NCBI GenBank assembly: GCA_028285625.1
Contig: JANQOX010000023.1
Location: forward strand, 62,001 to 126,000
DNA: 64,000 nucleotides
Source: Myxococcota bacterium
GTDB lineage: Bacteria > Myxococcota_A > UBA9160 > UBA6930
Reading direction: 5' to 3'
Shown here: one piece after another, positions 27,016-34,798 of the stretch
Numbering within the stretch: position 1 is the stretch's first letter
Layout: each line of letters begins with the position of its first letter
The notes under the pieces: generated by a model
Told to the model about the DNA's origin: nothing
Database searches by the model: none
The model's input: the letters and a program-made list of their open reading frames with translations, nothing else
Position numbers and translations under genes: made by a program

Positions 27016-27187
27016 GGGCTTCCATGGGTCGGCGCGTTCGATCGCCGGGAGAGAGGTTCGCAACTCGAGGCCCGGCGCGCAGCAAGGGTCGCATGGGGGC
27101 TGCGGACGCATCGGGTCCCCGGGTGGGTGGCCCGACGGCCCGCTGCGGTGACTCCGCTGCTGCACGAGGTGCCCAGAAACCAGAAGC

Positions 27188-27213
27188 GGGCCCCTCCGTT
27201 TCCGGAGGGGGCC
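27188..27213 (-). terminator. Candidate terminator after PEP-CTERM gene 2
   Basis: CCCCTCCG (27191-27198) pairs with CGGAGGGG (27203-27210) round a four-base loop, and further G-C pairs are possible past a bulge. It lies about 30 bases after the stop of the 27242-28123 gene. The T-run after it is weak. Confidence 0.5.
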
Positions 27214-27241
27214 GCCAAGGGGCCTCCAAGAGGCGGCGTGA

Positions 27242-28123
27242 CTAGGCTCGCTTGCGGCGACCCATGGCGATCAGGCCGATCACGCCCGAGCCGAGGAGCA
27301 GCAGCGTGCCCGGCTCCGGGACCGAACCGTCGCCCTCGAAGAGCAGGGTCACGATGCCGAACAGCGGCAGGTTGCCTGCGAGCGACTTGGTGCGAATCGG
27401 CGTCACCAGCGTGACCGAGCCACCCCCACCGGCGGTGAGGTTGTTGGTGCCGTTGAAGGTCACCTTGGTCACGTACTGGCCGTTGCCCTCGCCCGTCGCC
27501 AGCTGGTCGACGGAGCAGGTCACCGGCACGCAGGTGCCGTTGCCGAGCGTCACGTTGACCTGCGAGTTCACGCCCGTCACGACGGCCGCGCCCGAGGACC
27601 AGCCCTGGCCCGCGGTCACGGTCAGCGGCTGGAACAGCGCGGTGGCGAACAGCTGGCCGCCGACGCCGTTGATGTTGAGGGGCACCTTCACCTGGATGGC
27701 GGCGCAGGCGTACACGCAGATCGTGGTGTCGCCGGACATGGCCGCGGTACCACCGAGGCCGGCGCCCGTGGTCGAGCCGCTCGGGGCCGGGCCGACCAGG
27801 ATGGTGCCGGCTGCACCCGGGGCGAACGTCTGGGTGCCGTTACCGGGAAGGTCGAGGCCGGTGATCCGCAGGTCCGAAATCTGCGGAACGCCGGTGAACA
27901 GCGAGTCGGGCAGGTCGATGTCGCTGGGGCCGAATTCCTGGTTGGCCAGCGTCACGGTCGCGCCGTCGAAGCTCGAGCCACCGGTCAGGTTGGCCAACTG
28001 CTCGAGCGGCGGAAGACCGGCCAGGCGGATCGTGAACGAGCCGCCCAGCATCGCACCAGCCGAGGCAGCACTGGCGGCGAGCAACATGCTGGCCGCGAGA
28101 AGAACGGGGAACAACTTGCGCAT
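27242..28123 (-). CDS. PEP-CTERM sorting-domain secreted protein, copy 2
   Basis: 293 residues. The ATG at 28123 follows an AAGGAGT Shine-Dalgarno with a seven-base gap. A signal peptide (about 1-22, ending ASAASAGA) leads into a beta-rich secreted domain with repeated short hydrophobic strands and two close Cys pairs (TICVYACA, GTCVPVTCS). The C-terminus is a PEP-CTERM sorting signal: SVPEPGTLLLLGSG, a hydrophobic helix, then the basic end GRRKRA. Such tails are recognised by exosortase, which moves the protein to the cell surface. The protein is a tandem duplicate of 28365-29225. No known domain is seen in the body. No exosortase gene is in the window. Confidence 0.9.
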   Translation of the reverse strand: MRKLFPVLLAASMLLAASAASAGAMLGGSFTIRLAGLPPLEQLANLTGGSSFDGATVTLANQEFGPSDIDLPDSLFTGVPQISDLRITGLDLPGNGTQTFAPGAAGTILVGPAPSGSTTGAGLGGTAAMSGDTTICVYACAAIQVKVPLNINGVGGQLFATALFQPLTVTAGQGWSSGAAVVTGVNSQVNVTLGNGTCVPVTCSVDQLATGEGNGQYVTKVTFNGTNNLTAGGGGSVTLVTPIRTKSLAGNLPLFGIVTLLFEGDGSVPEPGTLLLLGSGVIGLIAMGRRKRA

Positions 28124-28261
28124 CTTGGGAACTCCTTCTCCGGTCTCGCAGGTCCGCAACACGATCGGCGGGCACGGCCGGGGCTGACCTTTACGTGGCG
28201 ACGGCGAAGGAGATGTGTCACCCGGAGCTCGTCTTTTTTGGCGCCCCGTGGGGGAACGACG

Positions 28262-28302
28262 AAGCGGCATCGGGGCGCCCCGCGGGGGCCCCGATGCCGC
28301 TT
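28262..28302. terminator. Long perfect hairpin between the two PEP-CTERM genes
   Basis: A 15-base perfect stem: 28262-28276 pairs with 28288-28302 (arm AAGCGGCATCGGGGC) round an 11-base GC-rich loop. It lies directly beyond the first terminator on the minus strand. Tandem terminators or a processing/regulatory hairpin before gene copy 2 are both possible. Confidence 0.55.
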
Positions 28303-28311
28303 TACAAAGAG

Positions 28312-28343
28312 AAGGGGCGGTCACCCGAAGGTGACCGCCCCTT
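28312..28343 (-). terminator. Rho-independent-type terminator after PEP-CTERM gene 1
   Basis: A 14-base perfect stem: 28312-28325 (AAGGGGCGGTCACC) pairs with 28330-28343, with a four-base CGAA loop. On the minus strand it is followed by TCTCTTTGT. It begins 22 bases after the stop of the 28365-29225 gene. Confidence 0.8.
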
Positions 28344-28364
28344 GTTGGGCGAATGCCCGGTCGG

Positions 28365-29225
28365 CTAGCGCCGTGCGCGGCGGGTGCCGAGGGCCACGAG
28401 GCCCGCGATGCCCGAACCGAGCAGCAGCAGCGTGCCCGGCTCCGGAGCGGCGGCCAGGAAGACCAGCGTCTGGATGCCGTACAGCGGCAGGTTGCCGGCC
28501 AGCGACTTGGTGATCACGGGCGTCACCAGCGTGATGGTGCCGTTGCCGCTCGCGGTCAGGTTGTTGCTGCCCGAGAGGGTCACGGTGCTGACGTACACGC
28601 CGTTACCGGTACCCGTGACGAGCTGCGTGCCCGAGCAGGTCACCGGGATGCAGGTGCCGAGGCCGAGGGTGCTGTTCACCTGGGAGTTGATCCCGGTGAT
28701 CACCGCAGCGCCCGTGGTCCAGCCGGTGGCCGCAGTCACGGTCAGGGGCTGGTACAGCGCCGTGGTGAAGAGCGCACCGCCCGCACCGACGAGGGTCAGC
28801 GGGATGGCCACCTGCAGGCCCGCGCAGGCGAACACGCAGATCGTGGCCGTACCGTTCACGCCTGCAACCGCGCCCGGGTTACCACCGACGATACCGGCCT
28901 GGAGGCCGCCACCGAAGTTCGTGAGGGTCGAGGTCGCAGCCGGCTTGCCGAGGCCGTTGATCCGCAGGTCGGAGATCTGCGGAACGCCGGTGAACAGCGA
29001 GTCGGGCAGGTCGATGTTGGCCGGGCCAAACTCGTTGGCATTCTCGATGACGGTGCCGGGGTTGACGGCAATCGAACCGGCGAGGTTCGCGCCCAGGCCG
29101 AGCGGCGGAAGACCGGAGAGGCGAATCTGGAAGCTACCGCCGACAATCGGGGCAGCCGCCTGGCTCACCACAGCGCCGAGCAACACGAACGCTGCGGAGA
29201 GAAGAGCAATGGACAACTTGCGCAT
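28365..29225 (-). CDS. PEP-CTERM sorting-domain secreted protein, copy 1
   Basis: 286 residues. The ATG follows an AGGAGT Shine-Dalgarno. A signal peptide (about 1-24, ending VVSQAAA) precedes a body that aligns along its whole length with copy 2. Shared stretches include FGPxxIDLPDSLFTGVPQIS, QPLTVTA, TKSLAGNLPL and both Cys pairs (TICVFACA, GTCIPVTCS). The tail is AAPEPGTLLLLGSG, a helix and RRARR, a PEP-CTERM signal. It is the first of the pair. A sigma-54 promoter with an IHF site lies upstream, and a strong terminator follows it. Probably an abundant surface or matrix protein; its exact function is unknown. Confidence 0.92.
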   Translation of the reverse strand: MRKLSIALLSAAFVLLGAVVSQAAAPIVGGSFQIRLSGLPPLGLGANLAGSIAVNPGTVIENANEFGPANIDLPDSLFTGVPQISDLRINGLGKPAATSTLTNFGGGLQAGIVGGNPGAVAGVNGTATICVFACAGLQVAIPLTLVGAGGALFTTALYQPLTVTAATGWTTGAAVITGINSQVNSTLGLGTCIPVTCSGTQLVTGTGNGVYVSTVTLSGSNNLTASGNGTITLVTPVITKSLAGNLPLYGIQTLVFLAAAPEPGTLLLLGSGIAGLVALGTRRARR

Positions 29226-29304
29226 GCTGGAACTCCTAGGAATGGATGTCGTTCTGGTTTCCCGAGAAGCGGGCTTGAGTCACCGCTTCGTGGACGGGGA
29301 CATG

Positions 29305-29319
29305 TGCAATGCGTGTGCC
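29305..29319 (-). promoter_or_regulatory. Sigma-54 (-24/-12) promoter of PEP-CTERM gene 1
   Basis: Minus-strand GGCACACGCATTGCA matches the sigma-54 consensus GGCAC-N5-TTGCA, with GG and GC exactly ten bases apart. Transcription would start near 29294, giving a leader of about 69 bases to the ATG at 29225. Sigma-54 control of PEP-CTERM genes through the PrsK/PrsR pair is known from other bacteria. Confidence 0.75.
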
Positions 29320-29346
29320 GTTTCCCACAAATTCTCGAGATTCTCA

Positions 29347-29359
29347 TAAGTATCTGATT
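29347..29359 (-). promoter_or_regulatory. IHF binding site upstream of the sigma-54 promoter
   Basis: Minus-strand AATCAGATACTTA fits the IHF consensus WATCARNNNNTTR at every defined position. It is centred about 59 bases before the predicted start, the usual place for IHF to bend DNA between an activator and sigma-54 polymerase. Confidence 0.6.
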
Positions 29360-29370
29360 TCAATGACGAT

Positions 29371-29394
29371 ATCCCCCTATCACCCGAGGGGGAT
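29371..29394. promoter_or_regulatory. Inverted repeat, candidate activator (enhancer) site
   Basis: ATCCCCCT and AGGGGGAT, perfect eight-base arms with an eight-base spacer, centred about 88 bases before the predicted start. This is where a sigma-54 activator such as PrsR would bind. The activator identity is an inference. Confidence 0.45.
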
Positions 29395-29841
29395 GCCGCG
29401 GGCCAGATGGCCGGGTAAGGAAATTGCCTTCCCACATGGGAACGGGCGTTCTCTTTCGACACCCGGACTGCAGCGAGGTTCCCACCTCTCGCTCCCTACT
29501 CCTTCGGCTCCAGGGCCCCTGGGGTCGATTCGGGCCCCGCGGGGCGCGCGCCTTGCCCCTGTTCAATCGACCCTGGCTGCCCCTCCCGCCCACGCCTGCC
29601 GGGGCGCCCGATCCCGGATGGGTCGCCGGGCCCGCGGGCAGCTAGGTTTCTCGAGTCGCCACGCGGTGGAAACGGCGTCACCTCGACCGCGCTGCCGTGG
29701 ACCCACCGTGCAACCCGAAGCCTCGGGCCGGCGCGGCGCGCGGCCGATAGGAAGGGTGCCCGACGCCTCGCGGCTGGCCCGTGCTCCGCGGCGCGCGCGT
29801 GGTTAGACTGCTGAGCTTTTTTTCCGGAGGAACCGTCCCGC

Positions 29842-32250
29842 ATGACCGTGCATCGAGCGACCTGGCCCCTGGCGACTGCGCTGCTGATCGCCTTGGCGGG
29901 CGCCATCGGCTGTCAGGACTCCACCGACTCGCGCCTTCAAGAGCTGCAGTCGATGCAGCAGGCCGGCGCGTTCGCCGAGACCATCGAGCCGCTTCGCGAG
30001 ATCCTCGCGGAGCAGCCCGACAACGCGGACGCCAACTACCTGCTCGGCTCGGCCCTGATCCAGACGGGCCGCGCGAGTCAGGCCGTGCTTCGCCTCGAGC
30101 GCGCGGCCCAGAACGAGAAGTACTCCGTGGTGGCGGGCGTCGCCGTGGCGGCGCAGCTCTACAACTCGTCGAGCTACGAGCGCGCCATCGAGACGGCGAC
30201 GCACGTGCTCGAGCGCAACCCCGAGCTCGTGACGGCGCTGCAGATCCGGACGCGCGCCGAGCTGGCAGCCGGCATGCATGAAGAGGCACTCGCCGACGCC
30301 GAGCGGCTGATGGAGATCAACCCGGACGAGGTGAACTATCGCGCGTTCGCAGCGGAAGCCCTCGAGAACCTCGAACGCATCGATGAAGCGCTCGCGCTCT
30401 ACGCCGAGATGCGCGACACCGCCCGCGAGGCCGGCGAAGGCGACAAAGAGGCCCGCTCCTGCGGCTCGCACGCGCGCCTGCTCGGCAAGCACGAGCGTCA
30501 CGAAGAGGCCGAGGCCGCGTTCGACGACTGCCTCTCCCGATTCCCGACCCACGGCATCCTGATCCGCATGGCCTCCGAGTACTTCGACGAGGTCGGCGAC
30601 ACCGAGCGCGGCGACCTCGCGCTTCGCCGCGCCATCGAAGAGATGCCGGACTCGCTGGCGCTGCGGCAGGCCTACGCCGCACGACTCGCCGAGCACGGCG
30701 ATCTGGCCGGCGCCACGGCCGCGCTCGAAGAGGCGACCGAGCTCTTCGACACGGCCGAAGCCTGGCGCGCGCTCGGCCAGCATCGTCGCACGCTCCAGGA
30801 CTGGGACGGCGCCGTCGAAGCCGCCGAGCGTGCCATCGAGCGCGCGGGCCGCAACCCGATCCTGCTCTTCGAGCTGAGCGAGTTCCTGGTACAGGCGGGC
30901 GAAGTCGATCGCGCGGCGGCCCTGGCCGACGAGCTCCAGCAGCCCGAACTCGCCGAGCTCGCCAAGGCGCATGTGCTGCTGGCGCGAGGCGACGCGGCGG
31001 GCGCATTGGCCGTGATGGACGAGGCGCTGGTGCTTTGGCCCAACAACGAGGGCGGCCGCATGCTCGCCGGCCGTGCAGCCGAGGCGCTGGGCGACCTCGA
31101 TCGCGCGCTCGAGGAGTATCGCGAGGCCTACAAGGCCGAGTTCACCACCCGCGTCCTGCGGGGACAGCATCTGACCACCGACTCGGCGCTCTCGATCGCC
31201 CGCGTCCAGCTGGCGCGCGGCGACCTCGAAGAAGCCGTCAGCTGGGTCAACGTCGACCTGCGCAACCGCCCCGCAGCCAGCGTGGAGGCGTTCACCGTGG
31301 CGAGCCGCATCGCCATGGGCAGCGGCAACTATGCCAAGAGCCGCGAACTCCTGGACCAGGCCGTCGAGCACAGCGCCGAGGTCACGCCCGCGCTGGTCCT
31401 CGAGCGGGCGGGTCTCGAACGCCTCGCTTCGGGCCCGGCCAAGTCCCTGGAGATCGTCGAGACTTCCGGCATCGACCTGAACGATCCGGACCACGCACAG
31501 TTGCTGGCTGCGACGGCCGGCGACCTGATGGCGCTGGGCCGCAGCGACGAGGCGATCGCCCGGGTGAAGGCGGCCGTCGCCGCCCATCCCGAGGCGGCCC
31601 CGACCCAGGACGTCCATGGGCGCGTACTGATGCAGGTCGGACGGACCGAGGAGGCGAAGGCCGCATTCGATGCCGCCGTCTCCTCGGACCCGGCGTTCGC
31701 CCCGGCCTACGAGGGCCTGGCCGTTGTGGCCCTGACCTCGGGTGACCTGGCAGGTGGGCTCGAACTCGCCGAACGCGCGTTGGTCCTCGACCCGGCGCGC
31801 TTCGAGGCCGCTTACCTGGCGGGTCAGGCGCTCATGGTCATGGGCCGGACGAAGGAGGCCGAGGCCCGCTTCCGACGGGCGCTGGCCCTGAGCCCGGAGG
31901 ACAGCGACGCCGCCAACGCACTGGCCTGGCTGCTCGCCGAAGAGAAGCGCGACCTCGAGTACGCGCTGGGGCTGGCCCAGCGTGCGGTCGCCGTCCAGCC
32001 GAGCGCCGCCACGCTCGACACCCTGGGTTGGGTGCTCCAGCAACTCGGACAGAGCCAGGCGGCTGCCGCACGGTTCAAGCAAAGCCTGGCCAAGCAGGAA
32101 TCCCCGTCGACCCGCTACCGACTGGCCCTGGCGCTGGCCGACGCGGGCGAAGCGGATGCCGCCAAGCAGGCGCTCAACGAGGCGCTGGCGGGCGAGGACT
32201 TCCCGGAGTCGGAGCAGGCACGAGCGGTCCTCGCGAAGCTGGACGAGTAG
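29842..32250 (+). CDS. Large TPR-repeat lipoprotein, PEP-CTERM-system type
   Basis: 802 residues. The ATG is preceded by a GGAGGA ribosome-binding site. A signal peptide ends in the lipobox LAGAIGC (Cys24). The rest is about 20 tetratricopeptide repeats, for example ANYLLGSALIQTGRASQAVL and AANALAWLLAEEKRDLEYAL. Size, lipobox and repeat content match the TPR lipoprotein (PrsT-like) class that accompanies PEP-CTERM/exosortase loci, and PEP-CTERM genes lie just upstream in divergent orientation. Likely a periplasm-facing scaffold in surface export or glycan assembly. It is followed 94 bases later by a second protein of the same design. Confidence 0.85.
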   Translation: MTVHRATWPLATALLIALAGAIGCQDSTDSRLQELQSMQQAGAFAETIEPLREILAEQPDNADANYLLGSALIQTGRASQAVLRLERAAQNEKYSVVAGVAVAAQLYNSSSYERAIETATHVLERNPELVTALQIRTRAELAAGMHEEALADAERLMEINPDEVNYRAFAAEALENLERIDEALALYAEMRDTAREAGEGDKEARSCGSHARLLGKHERHEEAEAAFDDCLSRFPTHGILIRMASEYFDEVGDTERGDLALRRAIEEMPDSLALRQAYAARLAEHGDLAGATAALEEATELFDTAEAWRALGQHRRTLQDWDGAVEAAERAIERAGRNPILLFELSEFLVQAGEVDRAAALADELQQPELAELAKAHVLLARGDAAGALAVMDEALVLWPNNEGGRMLAGRAAEALGDLDRALEEYREAYKAEFTTRVLRGQHLTTDSALSIARVQLARGDLEEAVSWVNVDLRNRPAASVEAFTVASRIAMGSGNYAKSRELLDQAVEHSAEVTPALVLERAGLERLASGPAKSLEIVETSGIDLNDPDHAQLLAATAGDLMALGRSDEAIARVKAAVAAHPEAAPTQDVHGRVLMQVGRTEEAKAAFDAAVSSDPAFAPAYEGLAVVALTSGDLAGGLELAERALVLDPARFEAAYLAGQALMVMGRTKEAEARFRRALALSPEDSDAANALAWLLAEEKRDLEYALGLAQRAVAVQPSAATLDTLGWVLQQLGQSQAAAARFKQSLAKQESPSTRYRLALALADAGEADAAKQALNEALAGEDFPESEQARAVLAKLDE

Positions 32251-32330
32251 CCCGCGTCCGTCCATTCGCGCCGTGCGCGGGCACGGCGCGCCCAGCTCGA
32301 TTCGGCGGCCGCCACGGGCGCCCGCCCCGG

Positions 32331-32347
32331 AAGGAGCGTCTTTCGTG
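32331..32347 (+). promoter_or_regulatory. Ribosome-binding site fixing a GTG start
   Basis: AAGGAG at 32331-32336, then eight bases, then GTG at 32345. It decides between this start and several upstream in-frame starts that would precede the lipobox by more than 100 residues. Confidence 0.75.
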
Positions 32348-34798
32348 CATCGCCCCCACCTGCGCCGTCTCGGTCGCCTCGCGCTCGGCCGACTCGGTCG
32401 CCTCGCGCGACCGCTGCTGGCCGCCCTGGTCCTGGCCTGCAGCTCGGACTCGGAGCGCGCGGCCGAGCACCTCGCCCGTGCCGAGGAGGTGATCCAGGAG
32501 GGGAACATGCGCGAAGCGCTGATCGAGCTGCGCGCGGCGCTCAAGCTCGATCCGCAGAACGCCAAGATCAACTTCCAGATCGGCGAGCTGCTCGCTTCGC
32601 GAGGGGAGATCGAGGACGCCATCTTCTACTTTGGAGAGGCGGCCCGGCTCGACCCCGACCATCTCGAGGCCGCGATCAGCCAGGCGATGCTGCTGCGCTT
32701 CGATGAACCGGAGCAGGCACGCGAGATCGTCGAGGGCGTGGTCGAGCGCGCGCCCCGGAGCCCGCTCGGCCACATGGGCCGGGCCCACCTCTTGCTCGTG
32801 GCCGGAGACGCCGAGGCCGCCCTGGTCCCCGCACTCACGGCCACCGAACTCGAACCCGAAAACGCCGAGGCCGCGAACACGCTGGGCCTGGTCCATCAGG
32901 CCCGCATCAAGGCCCGGCAGGCCCGGGACGAGCCGGTCCCCGACGCCATCTTCGAGGCCTCGCTCGCCGCCTTCGACCAGGCCCACGCGCACCGCCGCCC
33001 CCAGGGCCGCTGGCTCGAGACGTCGAGCAAGGGACTCGTCTACGCCGCCTGGGAGGGGCACGCCGAACAGGCGGCCGCCACCTACAAGCTCGCCATCGAG
33101 GAGGCCCTCGAGCACGCGCCGGGCGGCAGCAAGCGCTCCGCGATGGTCCGCGCGCGGGCCTACGCCCGCCAGGTCGGGGACCTCGAGTTCGAGCGCTGGA
33201 TCGCAGCCCGCCTGGTCGAGCACTTCCCGGGCGACCGGCGCCACTGGGCGCTGCTGGCAGACGTCGAGAACCGGGCCGGAGGCTCGGTCGAAGAGGTCTT
33301 CGAGCGGCTGATCGCCGAGCGGCCCCAGGACCCGGCGGGACACCAGTCGCTCGCGAGCCTGCTGGTCGACCAGGGCAAGCGCGACGAGGCCATCGCCTAC
33401 CTGATCGCACGCGCCGACGAAGGAGTCGATCCCCCGGCGATGCTCTCGTCCGCGGCGCGGGTCGCCTTCCAGCAGCGCGACGCCGAGAAGCTCGGCGAGC
33501 TGGTCGTTCGGCTCCGCACCCGACACGCCAACCAGCCGGCAACCATCGTGGCCGGCGCCCAGCTCGCCATGCTGGAGGGACGGCACGAGGACGCGATCGC
33601 GGAACTCGAGCGCATGAAGGATCGCTTCGGCGAGTACCAGGACGCGCTCCAGCTGCTGGCCGACGCCAGCGTCCTGGCGGGCGAGCCCGAGCGTGCGCTC
33701 GAGTCGCTCGAGCGTCTCGGCGAGGCCAATCCCAACTTCAACGAGACCCTGGAGAGGCAGCGCCTGCGCGCGGCCACGGCGGCGGGCCGCTGCCAGGAGG
33801 CCTTCCTCAGCCTCGCGCGCCTTCGCCGCCACAAGCACACGATCCCGATCCGCCGGCAGGTCGATCTCGCCAACTGCTTCTACCAAGAGGGAGACCAGGA
33901 GCGTGGGATCTTGCTGCTTCGCAAGGCGCTGCGTCCGCAGCCGACGCTCGGCCCCGCGCTCGTCTTTGCTCAGCGAGAGGGTGCCCGCCACGCCAACGAG
34001 GCGCGCGCCTACCTCGGCGCCGTCGGCGATCACCCGCTCGCGCTCGAGCAGGTCGCCGCGCTCGAGATGCGCGCCGGTCGGCACGACCAGGCCGTCGCCG
34101 TACTCGACCGGGCGATCGCCGCGGCGCCTGCGCCGCGCCTGCGGCTCGCGCGCGGGCAGGCACGACTGATGGCGGGCGACACCACCGGAGCCATGGACGA
34201 CGCGCTCGCGGCCTACGAGGCCAACCCGGAGCTGGACGGGCCGTTGGTGCTGGCCACCTTCATCGACCGGGCGAGCGGCGACGTCGCACCGGCCGCGAAG
34301 CGCCTGGAGGCCGCCGACGAGCGCTCCGAACTCACGCCGAAGCGCCGCTCGCTGCTCGCGGAGCTCTACGTGCAGCTCGACCGGTTCGCCGAAGCGCGCG
34401 AGCAGTACGACCTGCTGCTGGCGGCCGGCACGTCCGACCCGCTGGCCAAGGCGAACCTCGCCTACGTGCTGGCGCGATTGGGAGAGGATCTCGAGCGTGC
34501 GACCACGCTGGCCGAGGAAGCCGTCCAGGCCCTGCGCGACGACCCCGAGGTCGCCGACGTGCTCGGGTTCGTCTACCTGAAGCGCGGCATGCATGCCGCC
34601 GCCCTCCAGCAGTTCGACTTCGCGAGCGAGCTGACCGGGAAGAGCAGCGAACGCGCCCCCGAGGTCCACTACCACCGTGGGCTCGCGCTCAAGGAACTCG
34701 GTCGCACCGACGACGCCGTCGCGGCCTTCCGCCGCGCGCTCGAACTGGATGCGGCGCACGAGGGTGCCAGCCAGGAGCTGGCTGCGATCTCGAGCTAG
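32345..34798 (+). CDS. Large TPR-repeat lipoprotein, PrsT-like
   Basis: 817 residues from a GTG with a clear AAGGAG. The arginine-rich N-terminus and hydrophobic core end in LAALVLACSSD, a lipobox. The mature part starts with ERAAEHLARAEEVIQEGNMR and IELRAALKLDPQNAKINFQ, close to the opening of TIGR02917-type PEP-CTERM TPR lipoproteins. About 20 TPRs run to the C-terminus. It is downstream of and co-oriented with the 802-residue TPR lipoprotein. Its TAG stop shares the palindromic CTAG with the stop of the convergent paralogue 3. Probably acts with PEP-CTERM surface proteins or an exopolysaccharide; no exosortase or polysaccharide polymerase is seen nearby. Confidence 0.87.
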   Translation: MHRPHLRRLGRLALGRLGRLARPLLAALVLACSSDSERAAEHLARAEEVIQEGNMREALIELRAALKLDPQNAKINFQIGELLASRGEIEDAIFYFGEAARLDPDHLEAAISQAMLLRFDEPEQAREIVEGVVERAPRSPLGHMGRAHLLLVAGDAEAALVPALTATELEPENAEAANTLGLVHQARIKARQARDEPVPDAIFEASLAAFDQAHAHRRPQGRWLETSSKGLVYAAWEGHAEQAAATYKLAIEEALEHAPGGSKRSAMVRARAYARQVGDLEFERWIAARLVEHFPGDRRHWALLADVENRAGGSVEEVFERLIAERPQDPAGHQSLASLLVDQGKRDEAIAYLIARADEGVDPPAMLSSAARVAFQQRDAEKLGELVVRLRTRHANQPATIVAGAQLAMLEGRHEDAIAELERMKDRFGEYQDALQLLADASVLAGEPERALESLERLGEANPNFNETLERQRLRAATAAGRCQEAFLSLARLRRHKHTIPIRRQVDLANCFYQEGDQERGILLLRKALRPQPTLGPALVFAQREGARHANEARAYLGAVGDHPLALEQVAALEMRAGRHDQAVAVLDRAIAAAPAPRLRLARGQARLMAGDTTGAMDDALAAYEANPELDGPLVLATFIDRASGDVAPAAKRLEAADERSELTPKRRSLLAELYVQLDRFAEAREQYDLLLAAGTSDPLAKANLAYVLARLGEDLERATTLAEEAVQALRDDPEVADVLGFVYLKRGMHAAALQQFDFASELTGKSSERAPEVHYHRGLALKELGRTDDAVAAFRRALELDAAHEGASQELAAISS

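Larger units (their letters stand above)
29226..29841. other. 616-base divergent intergenic region
   Basis: It separates PEP-CTERM gene 1 (minus) from the TPR lipoprotein gene (plus). The left third is AT-richer than the rest of the window and holds the sigma-54 box, IHF site and inverted repeat. A second imperfect palindrome, TTCCCACATGGGAA, lies at 29429-29442. From about 29460 to 29800 I see only GC-rich sequence with no convincing gene. The right end has a run of eight T's and a GGAGGA ribosome-binding site serving the ATG at 29842. Confidence 0.6.

Noticed and set aside
29700-29841. A GG-N10-GC match (TGGCCCGTGCTCCGC) upstream of the TPR lipoprotein gene as a second sigma-54 promoter
   Set aside because: Only the GG and GC are right; the CAC and TT of the consensus are missing. 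Such spacing is frequent by chance in GC-rich DNA.
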